64,000 nt of DNA from Candidatus Melainabacteria bacterium (GCA_003258735.1 QHME01000006.1:54802-118801); one strand, 5' to 3'; shown: positions 26,839 to 35,205, counted from the first letter of the stretch. Translations and numbers: made by a program. Notes: generated from the sequence alone by a model not told the origin.

Positions 26839-27282
26839 ATGAATATTATTGAATTTATGAAAAATTTAGATGCAAAAATATTGTGTGCAATAATTGCATT
26901 AATAAGTTCTATTATTGGTACTATCTTGGGAGCTTTTCTAACATTTATTTTTAACATATTAAATGAAATTATCAAAAGAAATAGAGACCATATTGTACAC
27001 ATAAAAGATGTAAAGGAAAATATTTATCAAAAATGCTGTGAATTGCTAGATAAAGTTACCCTACTCGACAAAAACAATGTTATAAATAATACTGAGTACT
27101 ATGAAAGAATGGTTGATAATTTTATTTCAATATCTGTTCAAATGAAACTGTTTACCCCAAGACATATATTTGAAAAATTTGCGGAATTAGTAAAAGAATT
27201 TAGTGATAATAAAGATATTTCAAAAGAAAAAGAAAAAGATTTTATTAATATATTAAGAAAAGATTTAAAAATAGAGGAATAA
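26839..27282 (+). CDS. Small membrane-anchored protein within the restriction operon
   Basis: The 147-residue protein has one or two N-terminal hydrophobic helices (about residues 9-36, ILCAIIALISSIIGTILGAFL) followed by a charged helical cytoplasmic part. No family is recognised. AAAGG precedes the ATG at 26839, three bases after hsdS; hsdR follows four bases later. A membrane protein between hsdS and hsdR is unusual and suggests an accessory defence or anchoring role. Confidence 0.6.
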   Translation: MNIIEFMKNLDAKILCAIIALISSIIGTILGAFLTFIFNILNEIIKRNRDHIVHIKDVKENIYQKCCELLDKVTLLDKNNVINNTEYYERMVDNFISISVQMKLFTPRHIFEKFAELVKEFSDNKDISKEKEKDFINILRKDLKIEE

Positions 27283-27285
27283 ACA

Positions 27286-30200
27286 ATGCAAGACACTTTA
27301 TTAAAAGAAAAAAATTTTGAAGAAGCGATTGAGAATTATTTAATAACAGAAGGTGGTTATGAAAAAGGGATTCCCGAACATCTAAACAGAGCTTCTGCAT
27401 TAGATGAAGATACCTTTATCAATTTTATAAAAACTACTCAACCAACCGAATGGGAAAAACATACACGAAATTATCCTAACAATCCCGAACAGGCTCTTTT
27501 AAGAAGATTTCAAGAAGAAGTATCCGCTACAAATTTGTTGCAAGTTTTAAGACATGGTTTTAAAGATAGAGGTGTAAAGTTCTATCCATGTTATTTTAAA
27601 CCCGAAACAACAATGAATCCCGAACATAACAAAAAATATTCTCAAAACATTCTGCATTGCACTCGTCAGATGAAATTTTCTTTGTTAGATGAAAGAAGTA
27701 TTGATATTGTTCTTTTGCTTAATGGTATTCCTGTCGTATCTATGGAACTCAAAAATCAATTCACCGGACAAGATGTTTCAAACGCAATAAGTCAATATAA
27801 ATTCGATAGAGCCACAAAAGACAAAATGTTTGAATTTAAGCAAAGAGTTTTAGTACATTTTGCAGTTGATTTGTATGACGTTTATATGACTACAAGATTA
27901 CAGGGAACAAGCACATATTTCTTGCCATTCAATCAAGGTTCAAACGGTGCTGGAAATGTAGGTGGTAAAGGGAACCCACAGATAGAAGATGATTATTTAA
28001 CCTCATACCTTTGGAAAAGAGTTTTGAAAAAAGATTCATTAATGGAAATCTTGCAAAAATATATGCACCTTAAAGTTGAAGATATAAAAGACAAAGACGG
28101 CAAGATAACAGGCAAAAAAGAAACTATGATATTCCCTCGTTATCACCAATTAGATGTCGTAACTAAATTATTGGAAGATGTAAAAGAAAACGGTAGTGGC
28201 AAAAACTACTTAATTCAACATAGTGCCGGTAGTGGAAAATCAAACTCTATAGCTTGGCTTGCACATAGATTACAAAGTTTACACGATAAAAATGACGAAG
28301 TTATCTTCAATTCTGTTATCGTTGTTACTGATAGAAAAATTCTTGATAGCCAATTACAAGATACAATTTATCAGTTCGACCATATTGACGGAGTTGTAAG
28401 ACCAATAACAAAAGGCTCTGAAAGTTTAAAGACTGCTCTTAATGACGGTGCAAAAATTATTATTACAACTTTGCAGAAATTCCCATACATCTATCAAGAT
28501 GTTCAAGCAACAGGAAAAAGATACGCAGTAATTGTAGATGAGGCACATTCTTCTCAATCGGGTACGGCTGCTAAAAAATTAAAAGTTGCATTAGGTGATA
28601 CGGAAGAAGTGCTAGAACAATACGCAAGAGAGGAAGCCGAAGAAGAAAGCAAAATGGAAGATTACGAAGATAATTTGGTAAAAGAATTGTCAACTCATGG
28701 TATGCACAAAAATATATCTTTCTTTGCTTTTACTGCTACACCTAAAAATAAGACATTACAATTATTTGGTGAAAAACAAGAAAACGGAACATATAGACCG
28801 TTTCATATTTATTCAATGCGACAGGCTATTGAAGAAGGGTTTATTTTAGATGTTCTTCAAAATTATACGACATATAGACAATATTATAAAATAGCAAAGA
28901 AAATTGAAGGCGATCCGGAATATGATAAAGCGAAAGGTGCAAGAGCAGTTTCAAGATTTGAAAGTTTACACCCTCATAATATTGCTCAAAAAACTGCGAT
29001 TATAATTGAACACTTTAGAGAAGTTACCAAAAATAAAATAGACGGCAAAGCAAAGGCTATGGTAGTTACTGCATCAAGATTACACGCCGTAAGATATTTA
29101 TTTGAGTTTAGAAGATACATACAAGAACATAACTATACTGATTTGGATGTATTAGTAGCATTTTCGGGAAGTATTGAAGATGAAGGACAAGAGTGGACTG
29201 AAGAAAAAATCAATAAAACAAAAGACGGTGAAGTTATTAAAGAAAACCAACTCAAAAAATACTTCCATGATGAGTTTGATATGCTTATTGTTGCAGAAAA
29301 ATATCAAACCGGATTTGATGAGCCACTACTTCATACAATGTTTGTTGATAAAAAATTAAATAGTGTAAAAGCAGTTCAAACATTATCAAGACTTAATAGA
29401 ACAACAAGAGGCAAAGAAGATACTTTTGTTCTTGACTTTGCTAACACACAGGAAGAAATACAAAGAGCATTTCAACCGTTCTATGAGGCAACTGTTCTTG
29501 AAGATGAAACTGATCCAAACTTGATTTATACACTTAAACGACAATTAGACGATTTTCATGTATATCAAGAAAGAGAAGTTGAAGAATTTGCAAAGAAATT
29601 CTATCAAAAAACGATTCCTACATTAAGCATACTTTCACCAATATTAAAGCCTGCGGTTGAAAGATATGAGGCATTAGAAGATAAACAAAAAGACGAATTT
29701 AAGTCATTGATACATGGGTTTAACAGGTCTTATTCTTTCATCACGCAAATATGCAGAATGTTTGATAAAGACATGCAAAAACTATATGTCTTTACCAAAT
29801 ACTTGACTAAATTATTACCTATAGATAATTCTGAAAAAATTAATTTAGAAGATGCGTTATTGCTTGAATATTACAAACTTCAAAAAACAGCTGAAGGTAA
29901 TATAACATTAGAAAAAACTGAAGGTGTTGTTCCTGGAATAAAAGGTGGTGCCAGATCGGGTAGTAAAGAAAAAGAAAAAGGAAGTCTGTCTGAAATACTT
30001 GATAAATTCAACAAGAAATTCGGTACAACATTTACTGAACAAGATAAAGTTCTTGCACAATTAAAAGCTGATATGATGAAAAATGAGCAAATGGCTAATT
30101 CTGCCAAATCAGGTGATAAAACTGCATTTAAAACACTTTATGATAAACAATTTAACGATATTGCTATTAATCGTTATGAAGAAAACGACAGCTTCTTTAA

Positions 30201-30291
30201 AGGGTTATTTGAAAACGCAGACAAACTTAAATTTATAAAAGAATTGTTATTGGCAGATGTTTATAACGAATTAAGAAACAAGGGAATATAA
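27286..30291 (+). CDS. hsdR: Type I restriction endonuclease/translocase subunit
   Basis: The 1001-residue protein has an N-terminal PD-(D/E)XK nuclease (Asp140, then ELK at 154-156). It also has a superfamily-2 translocase with Walker A HSAGSGKS at 312-319, DEAH at 418-421 and FAFTATPKN as motif III. A helical C-terminus would contact HsdM/HsdS. It cleaves DNA lacking the cognate methylation after ATP-driven translocation. It is intact over its whole length. GAGGAA precedes the ATG. A Gly/Ser/Lys-rich linker lies near residue 885. Confidence 0.93.
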   Translation: MQDTLLKEKNFEEAIENYLITEGGYEKGIPEHLNRASALDEDTFINFIKTTQPTEWEKHTRNYPNNPEQALLRRFQEEVSATNLLQVLRHGFKDRGVKFYPCYFKPETTMNPEHNKKYSQNILHCTRQMKFSLLDERSIDIVLLLNGIPVVSMELKNQFTGQDVSNAISQYKFDRATKDKMFEFKQRVLVHFAVDLYDVYMTTRLQGTSTYFLPFNQGSNGAGNVGGKGNPQIEDDYLTSYLWKRVLKKDSLMEILQKYMHLKVEDIKDKDGKITGKKETMIFPRYHQLDVVTKLLEDVKENGSGKNYLIQHSAGSGKSNSIAWLAHRLQSLHDKNDEVIFNSVIVVTDRKILDSQLQDTIYQFDHIDGVVRPITKGSESLKTALNDGAKIIITTLQKFPYIYQDVQATGKRYAVIVDEAHSSQSGTAAKKLKVALGDTEEVLEQYAREEAEEESKMEDYEDNLVKELSTHGMHKNISFFAFTATPKNKTLQLFGEKQENGTYRPFHIYSMRQAIEEGFILDVLQNYTTYRQYYKIAKKIEGDPEYDKAKGARAVSRFESLHPHNIAQKTAIIIEHFREVTKNKIDGKAKAMVVTASRLHAVRYLFEFRRYIQEHNYTDLDVLVAFSGSIEDEGQEWTEEKINKTKDGEVIKENQLKKYFHDEFDMLIVAEKYQTGFDEPLLHTMFVDKKLNSVKAVQTLSRLNRTTRGKEDTFVLDFANTQEEIQRAFQPFYEATVLEDETDPNLIYTLKRQLDDFHVYQEREVEEFAKKFYQKTIPTLSILSPILKPAVERYEALEDKQKDEFKSLIHGFNRSYSFITQICRMFDKDMQKLYVFTKYLTKLLPIDNSEKINLEDALLLEYYKLQKTAEGNITLEKTEGVVPGIKGGARSGSKEKEKGSLSEILDKFNKKFGTTFTEQDKVLAQLKADMMKNEQMANSAKSGDKTAFKTLYDKQFNDIAINRYEENDSFFKGLFENADKLKFIKELLLADVYNELRNKGI

Positions 30292-30293
30292 AA

Positions 30294-31246
30294 ATGTATA
30301 AACCACCATTTGAAATTACATCAAAAATAATTGAACTTATTTCCAATATTTCGGGAAAAATTGGAGAAATTAATTATCTTCAAAATAACCCCTATCATAT
30401 GCAATAGCGAAAAGAAAACTGAATTAAAACTATTCATTCTTCGCTTGCTATTGAAAACAACAGTTTGAGCCTAAAGCAAATTACAGCAATAAGTGAAGGT
30501 AAACACGTACTTGGAAATCCTAATGAGATTAAGGAAGTAAAGAATTCTATTAGGGCTTATGATTTGCTTTTATCACTTAAGCCATATAATGAAAAAGACT
30601 TACTAAAAGCTCACAAACTTATGATGCAAGATTTAGTTGATAGAAATGGCAAATACAGAACATACGGAGTTGGAATATTTGACGGAGAAAAAGTTGTTCA
30701 TCTTGCACCTTCTGCGGATAGAGTTCCGGAACTATGTTTAATTTGTTCAAATGGCAAAAAGAAAGCGATGCACATCCGCTTATTAAAAGCTGTGTTTCTC
30801 ATTACGAATTTGAAATTATTCACCCATTTCAAGACGAAAATGGCAGAATGGGGCGTTTGTGGCAGACTGTAATTTTAAAAGAATGGAAAGAAATATTTGC
30901 TTGGCTTTCTGTTGAAACATTAATTAAAGAAAATCAGAAAGAATATTATAATGTTCTTGGGGCAAGTGACAGTGATGCAAATAGCACCAAATTTATAGAA
31001 TTTATGCTTTCTTTAATCTTGAATACAATAGAAGAAATTATTGAAACAGAAAAAAGGTTTACTGTAAATCAACAAAAAATTATTGATGCAATAAAAGACA
31101 ATCCGTATGTTACACAAGAAGAACTTGCTGATATTGTTGGAATTGCAAGAAAAAATATAATTGCAAATATGAAAAAACTCCAAACAAACGGATTAATAAA
31201 ACGTGTTGGTGCCGATAAAAATGGTCATTGGCTTGTTGAAGACTAA
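30294..31246 (+). pseudogene. Fic-family protein, inactivated by two stops and a frameshift
   Basis: The gene begins at ATG 30294 (MYKPPFEITSKII), three bases after hsdR. It is broken by TAG at 30405-30407, TGA at 30420-30422 (within RKEN-stop-IKTIHSSLAIE, where Arg is expected) and a frameshift near 30732. The downstream part retains the Fic motif as HPFQDENGRMGR, in which the usual Gly of DGNGR is Glu, and a C-terminal winged-helix segment (TQEELADIVGIARKNIIANMKKL). A decayed protein-AMPylation gene is the simplest reading. Confidence 0.85.
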
Positions 31247-31269
31247 TTTCTTTAAGTTATGATTATACC

Positions 31270-31953
31270 TTAAGCAATTAGATTATTTTTTAAATCATCA
31301 TAAAGATAGTCAAAGTCTTTTTCTCTTCTCCAGATATACTCAGCAAGGCGATAGTACATAAAATTCTGATTAATATTGTGACTTTCAATTCTTGAAAGAT
31401 AACAATACATTCTTTTAAATTCTCTAATTTCATCTTTGTTGTAATTCTTTTCTAATGAGGCTCTGAGTAATTTTTCACTTACAAAAACTTGATTATTGTA
31501 AATATAGAAAAATGCGAACTTATTGTAAAATGTCCTATATCTGCCGATTTGTGGTTCTTCCATAAACAAATTTATTAAATTCTTAAATTGGCGATTATAA
31601 ATGTTTTTTCTAAAAAGACAGTAATAATCACAAACGCATTGATATTGTATGTTCAAGAATTTACATAATTTTTGTGGGGGTATTTCCAAACAAAAACCTT
31701 TTAAAAGAATATCCATTTCCTCATCAGTTCTATATTGAAACATCAGATGAAGGTTTTTATTATTTATATCACTTTTCTTTTTCTTTGTTTCTGCGATAGT
31801 AATTAATCCGTTTTGATTTTGAATTAAGCCTTCTTGCTCTAAATATAAAAGAATTGTTTCAATGATTTTTTCATCAATTTCAATAAATGCAGATAAATCA
31901 CTAAGCGTGCAACTTTTCAATCTTCGGCAGAGCTTTAATACTTTGTCTTTCAT
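31270..31953 (-). CDS. Transposon accessory protein (winged-helix-like, function unknown)
   Basis: The 227-residue protein shows a winged-helix-like N-terminus (KLCRRLKSCTLSDLSAFIEIDEKIIETILLYLEQEGLI). The remainder is rich in Tyr, Phe and Arg and helical, ending in YIWRREKDFDYLYDDL. It overlaps the ATPase gene by 53 bases and has its own AAAGGA inside that gene. The position after the MuB/TnsC-like gene is where target selectors such as TniQ usually lie, but I see no TniQ zinc motif, so it is only a candidate for that role. Confidence 0.6.
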   Translation of the reverse strand: MKDKVLKLCRRLKSCTLSDLSAFIEIDEKIIETILLYLEQEGLIQNQNGLITIAETKKKKSDINNKNLHLMFQYRTDEEMDILLKGFCLEIPPQKLCKFLNIQYQCVCDYYCLFRKNIYNRQFKNLINLFMEEPQIGRYRTFYNKFAFFYIYNNQVFVSEKLLRASLEKNYNKDEIREFKRMYCYLSRIESHNINQNFMYYRLAEYIWRREKDFDYLYDDLKNNLIA

Positions 31954-32632
31954 AAATTATTCCTTTCAATAATTGTTCGTCAAGTTCTTTAATTTGATTA
32001 GTTTCAGCAACCTTTTCAATTTTATTGACTACTTTTACTAGTTGTCTAAATTGATTGGTACGTGTTGCAAGATAAGTTATTGCATCATCAGTAAAATTAA
32101 GTTCTGTCATTGATTCAAGAATTTCTTTGATGTCGTTTTCATCAAAATGTTCAAACTTTAATTTTTTGTAAATTCTATCGTCAAAGTGTTTAAATCTAGA
32201 TATTTTCTTATCCACAAATCCCATTCCGACCAAAACAATTGGTGTTCCTGTGTTATCTTGAATATCCCTTAAAATCTCAATTACATGTTTATTTCCGATG
32301 AGATAATCAACTTCATCGACTATGATTATTTTAGATTCAGATTTTAAATGTTTTAATATTAAATTGTAATTATCTTGCATCATAAAAAATGAACGTTCGC
32401 CAAGTTCTTCTGCTATTGCTTTCAATAAACCATTTTGAGTCATTTCATTATTTGCTCTAACGTAAATGGCATCATTTCTTGTTGCCCACCAAATTACAGA
32501 GTGAGTTTTACCTAATCCATGTTCACCATAAACTAATGCTAATTTTGGAATATTAGGCGGTAGTTTTTGAACCTCATCAAGTAAGGCTACGAGCTGTTTT
32601 ACATTTTTTGTTTTTATAAATACATTCTTCAT
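31901..32632 (-). CDS. MuB/TnsC-type AAA+ ATPase of the transposon
   Basis: The 243-residue AAA+ protein has Walker A GEHGLGKTH at 36-44, Walker B IIIVDEVDYL at 102-111, and sensor-like residues in TPIVLVGMGF. It corresponds to MuB/TnsC/TniB regulators, which bind target DNA with ATP and recruit the transposase. It lacks the N-terminal HTH of phage MuB and so is closer to the short TniB type. AAAGGAG precedes the ATG, 12 bases after the transposase stop. Confidence 0.85.
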   Translation of the reverse strand: MKNVFIKTKNVKQLVALLDEVQKLPPNIPKLALVYGEHGLGKTHSVIWWATRNDAIYVRANNEMTQNGLLKAIAEELGERSFFMMQDNYNLILKHLKSESKIIIVDEVDYLIGNKHVIEILRDIQDNTGTPIVLVGMGFVDKKISRFKHFDDRIYKKLKFEHFDENDIKEILESMTELNFTDDAITYLATRTNQFRQLVKVVNKIEKVAETNQIKELDEQLLKGIIYERQSIKALPKIEKLHA

Positions 32633-32644
32633 TTTTCTCCTTTC

Positions 32645-33412
32645 TTAGTTTTCGTATAGATTAAAATATTCATCACTTCTAATGTATTGAGTAAGCCAAG
32701 TTCTATCATCAGAATTTGTGCAACCATTCTTCATTAGCCACTCATATTTTTCATAATTTGAAGTAAAAATTGGTCTGTTCATTTGCTGTTCACGAGCTGT
32801 TTTAACACGTTCACGTTTTGGCTTTTCTTCAATAATTGACTCAATTTCTATTGACTGTTCTTGTTCAATTTCAAGAACTTGTAACTCATCTGACGTGAAA
32901 TTCTTTTTAATTTGTTTCACTAATCTATTTTTAATTTGTTGTTGCTTTTTGTACTGTTGTTTGTATTCTTCCATATCCTTGACTGTACCAAGTACATTTG
33001 CCATTGGATGAACTTTTTGAACTCGTTTTGCTATGCATAAGAATTCACCCTTTGCTGAATAAACAAATATTTTAGATAAATCAAATAAACTGTAACGTAT
33101 AAATACTTGTTCTCTTAAGCCTAATATCGCCTCACTTCGGTAATGCATATTTAAGAATGTTATTCCGTGCTTTGTTATTGTTCGACATTCAGTTTTCATC
33201 ATCAAAGTATTTAATATATTTATATTAAGATGTTGTTTCTCTACTGAATTGAGCATCTCTTGAATACTCTTTGAACGATCATTAGGACAAGGCTTTTTGT
33301 TGTGAAACTCTAACCAACAATTAATGTATTTAATTACTTCTTGTACTGTTGGAATGTGATTATTGGTTTCATTTTCGTGTAATTTTAAATGTAATTTTTC
33401 ACCACGTTTCAT
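32645..33412 (-). CDS. C-terminal part of the MuA/TnsB-type transposase
   Basis: These 255 residues continue the transposase in the same frame after a single TGA at 33415-33413; the ATG immediately follows that stop. It holds the Mu-transposase C-terminal beta-barrel (FIRYSLFDLSKIFVYSAKGEFLCIA) and a basic tail, expected to contact DNA and the ATPase. It is probably not a separate gene in origin. The ATG lacks a good ribosome binding site, although a coupled restart is possible. With the upstream part it gives about 668 residues, close to phage MuA. Confidence 0.75.
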   Translation of the reverse strand: MKRGEKLHLKLHENETNNHIPTVQEVIKYINCWLEFHNKKPCPNDRSKSIQEMLNSVEKQHLNINILNTLMMKTECRTITKHGITFLNMHYRSEAILGLREQVFIRYSLFDLSKIFVYSAKGEFLCIAKRVQKVHPMANVLGTVKDMEEYKQQYKKQQQIKNRLVKQIKKNFTSDELQVLEIEQEQSIEIESIIEEKPKRERVKTAREQQMNRPIFTSNYEKYEWLMKNGCTNSDDRTWLTQYIRSDEYFNLYEN

Positions 33413-34651
33413 TCACGCTGGTTTATCTTCAATACTTGTTCCAATGTATGATGGCATCATTTTTTCAAATTTTTCTTGGAATTCTCTAAAAAATCTTTCA
33501 ATAACTTTTGCTCTGGCATTGTAAGGTTTGGCAAATACTGAATGAATGTTTAAATTGGCATAAACACCATTGAACCCGTCTTCGTCAAAGTCGCAATGCT
33601 GAAAATATTTAGATTTAAAAGCTCGACCATTATCTTGGTACACTACTTTTGGAATAACACCCAAATTTAAAATACTATTTCTTAAAGCACTTGCGATACA
33701 TTGAGTATTTTCAGTCATCATAATTTCATAACCAACAAGTGCTGTTGATTTCCAATCTAAAAAGCCAACAAGAGTTGCTCTCGTTGGCTTACCTGTAAAT
33801 GGATTAATAACTTGGAAATTTAGAACATGTCCGTCAGCAATGATTATATCTCCCACTTCTATTTTAGAAATATCTCTTTCAATATATGGTTCAACTTTGT
33901 CGTGGTAGGCTTTCATACCCTCACGTTTTAAAACCCATTCAGCATAATTATTTTTTCTAAAGTTTTCAGCATAACGTTTAAAAGTTAAATCGCAAGGAAG
34001 ATTCTCGTAACCTTGCTTACGAAGAATTTCTTTGGTTAATTTTATGGCTTTTCCATAATTAAATTTATTTTGATGTAATAGAAATCTTAAAAGAATATGT
34101 TTCATTTCATCAGTTAGAATTGTGTTATACTCTCCCTGTTTATTAAATTTATACTGAGGAACTAAACACTCTGCATTTTCATATCTTTCATAACTTTTAA
34201 CCCAACGGTGAAGTGTGCCAATTGAGATTGTTCCGATAAATTTAAAAACTTTAGGTAGGTACATTCCAGAATTATATAAATCTAAAAACATTGAATCGGC
34301 TTCTTTTTTAGTTGTGAATTTCTTTCTGTAATTCAATAATGCTTTTACAATATCTAATCTTGCAAGTGAAGTTAGTCTTGCACTTTCTGATACAAAAGTC
34401 GTTGGTTGGTAATTTAGAGGTACGAGTGCTGTGGATTTGGTATTACCCTCTTGAAGTTTTTGTTGTATCTCTGGTTCTAAAGAGGAGTAAAGAATCTCGT
34501 AAGATGTTCCACCATTGACTTTTACTTCACGAGCAATATATTTACTTTCCTGATTGTTGATTTCTAATCGTAATGAACGATTAGATTTTAAGCCTTTTGC
34601 TTCAGCTACTCTATTTATATTTATATATGTATTATTTTCATTTTCATTCAT
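33413..34651 (-). CDS. N-terminal and catalytic part of the MuA/TnsB-type transposase (ends at an in-frame TGA)
   Basis: These 412 residues carry a Mu-type DNA-binding start (INRVAEAKGLKSNRSLRLEI), a helical domain (100-240) and an rve-fold DDE core with Asp273 (IIADGHVL), Asp340 (VYQDNGRAF) and Glu385 (AKVIERFF), all intact. The frame ends at ...SIEDKPA-TGA and resumes in register as MKRGEKLH, where relatives usually have Arg or Trp. The product therefore lacks the C-terminal domain unless TGA is read through. No strong ribosome binding site is seen before the ATG. Confidence 0.85.
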   Translation of the reverse strand: MNENENNTYININRVAEAKGLKSNRSLRLEINNQESKYIAREVKVNGGTSYEILYSSLEPEIQQKLQEGNTKSTALVPLNYQPTTFVSESARLTSLARLDIVKALLNYRKKFTTKKEADSMFLDLYNSGMYLPKVFKFIGTISIGTLHRWVKSYERYENAECLVPQYKFNKQGEYNTILTDEMKHILLRFLLHQNKFNYGKAIKLTKEILRKQGYENLPCDLTFKRYAENFRKNNYAEWVLKREGMKAYHDKVEPYIERDISKIEVGDIIIADGHVLNFQVINPFTGKPTRATLVGFLDWKSTALVGYEIMMTENTQCIASALRNSILNLGVIPKVVYQDNGRAFKSKYFQHCDFDEDGFNGVYANLNIHSVFAKPYNARAKVIERFFREFQEKFEKMMPSYIGTSIEDKPA

Positions 34652-34812
34652 GGTAGTGACACATTACCTCTGAATTAAAAGAATTGGAACACTAATTCCG
34701 ACCTTTGTGTCTGTTTTGAATCAATTAAAATTTTTCATGTCACAGGAATTTTGAAAAAAATTTTTTCCTAATTTTTCGGCACTCTTTCGGAGCAAAATTT
34801 CAAAATGGACTG

Positions 34813-34830
34813 CCCGAAATAATCACACCA
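34813..34830 (+). repeat. Internal copy of the transposon end repeat (R3)
   Basis: CCCGAAATAATCACACCA differs from the 34925 copy at two positions. It lies 94 bp inside R2, as expected of a subterminal transposase-binding site. Confidence 0.65.
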
Positions 34831-34924
34831 TCCGTTAGTCCGCAAAATGAGTATTTTGGAGTAGTTTGAATTACGAATGGTAGTATTATTTCCTACCCCT
34901 CAATCGCCCTATTTAAGCCAAAAA

Positions 34925-34960
34925 CCCTAAATAATCGCACCATCTGTAATAATCAAACCA
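34925..34960 (+). repeat. Two tandem 18-bp repeats forming the transposon right end (R2, R1)
   Basis: CCCTAAATAATCGCACCA (34925-34942) is followed directly by TCTGTAATAATCAAACCA (34943-34960). Both are inverted relative to the left end. Tandem sites at the end nearest the transposase genes are typical of Tn7- and Mu-like elements. Confidence 0.65.
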
Positions 34961-34974
34961 CTCAATAAATTACA

Positions 34975-35084
34975 ACAAGTTTCACATCCTTGCGTTTAAG
35001 TTTTGAATTTTTCATTATCCACATATTACACACAAAAAATTTACACTAAAAAAGAGACTCTTAAAAGTCTCTTTAAATGGCGGG
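34975..35084. repeat. Right copy of the 110-bp island-flanking direct repeat
   Basis: It starts 14 bp after the transposon right end and extends through the tRNA-Asp terminator into the last bases of the tRNA gene. It is 102/110 identical to 16775-16884, the offset being exactly 18200 bp. Confidence 0.8.
35050..35074 (-). terminator. Terminator of tRNA-Asp
   Basis: The stem AAAGAGACT/AGTCTCTTT with a six-base loop is followed by TTTTTTAGTG on the minus strand, just after the tRNA 3' end. Confidence 0.8.
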
Positions 35085-35155
35085 AACGACGAGGCTCGAA
35101 CTCGCGACCTCATGCGTGACAGGCATGCGCTCTAACCAAACTGAGCTACGCTCCC
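35078..35155 (-). tRNA. tRNA-Asp (GUC)
   Basis: The 78-nt minus-strand cloverleaf runs from GGGAGCG to CGTTCCC-G-CCA. The D stem is GCTC/GAGC, the anticodon stem CATGC/GCATG with loop CTGTCAC, and the T arm GCGAG-TTCGAGC-CTCGT. CCA is encoded, unlike in the CAU tRNA at 15184. Its downstream side is the transposon and island boundary. Confidence 0.95.
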
Positions 35156-35177
35156 ATTTCGTATTGGTTACTTCTTT

Positions 35178-35205
35178 ATTATATATGCTAAAAAATAAAT
35201 TGCAA
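35178..35205 (-). promoter_or_regulatory. Sigma-70-type promoter of tRNA-Asp
   Basis: On the minus strand TTGCAA (35205-35200) and TATAAT (35183-35178) are separated by 16 bases, placing the start point roughly 16 bases ahead of the tRNA. Confidence 0.7.

Larger units (their letters stand above)
18015..34960. mobile_element. Putative Mu/Tn7-like transposon carrying a defence cargo
   Basis: The left end TGGTTTGATTATTTAGGG (18015-18032) is the reverse complement of the right repeat CCCTAAATAATCGCACCA (34925-34942) at 16 of 18 positions. The outermost right copy ends AATAATCAAACCA at 34960, a perfect 13-bp match to the left end. The element therefore begins TG and ends CA. The right end has three direct copies of the 18-mer. 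Transposase, ATPase and accessory genes cluster at the right on the minus strand; cargo fills the rest. No clear target duplication is seen (ACACT left, CTCAA right), so the exact boundaries are inferred. Confidence 0.65.
34652..34974. other. Non-coding right end of the transposon
   Basis: This stretch between the transposase start and the direct repeat holds the three 18-bp repeats described separately and AT-rich DNA. I see no ORF or RNA gene. Confidence 0.5.

Noticed and set aside
33413..33415. TGA as a recoded sense codon in this genome
   Set aside because: Other genes end naturally in TGA (hsdM at 23198-23200, kdsA at 46375-46377), so the code is standard and the transposase TGA is a stop.
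34813..34960. CRISPR array
   Set aside because: The repeats are 18 bp, two are directly adjacent without a spacer, and no cas genes are present. They fit transposase-binding sites instead.
18010..34965. A five-base target-site duplication flanking the transposon
   Set aside because: The flanks are ACACT and CTCAA. They do not match at any offset I tried, so no duplication is claimed.
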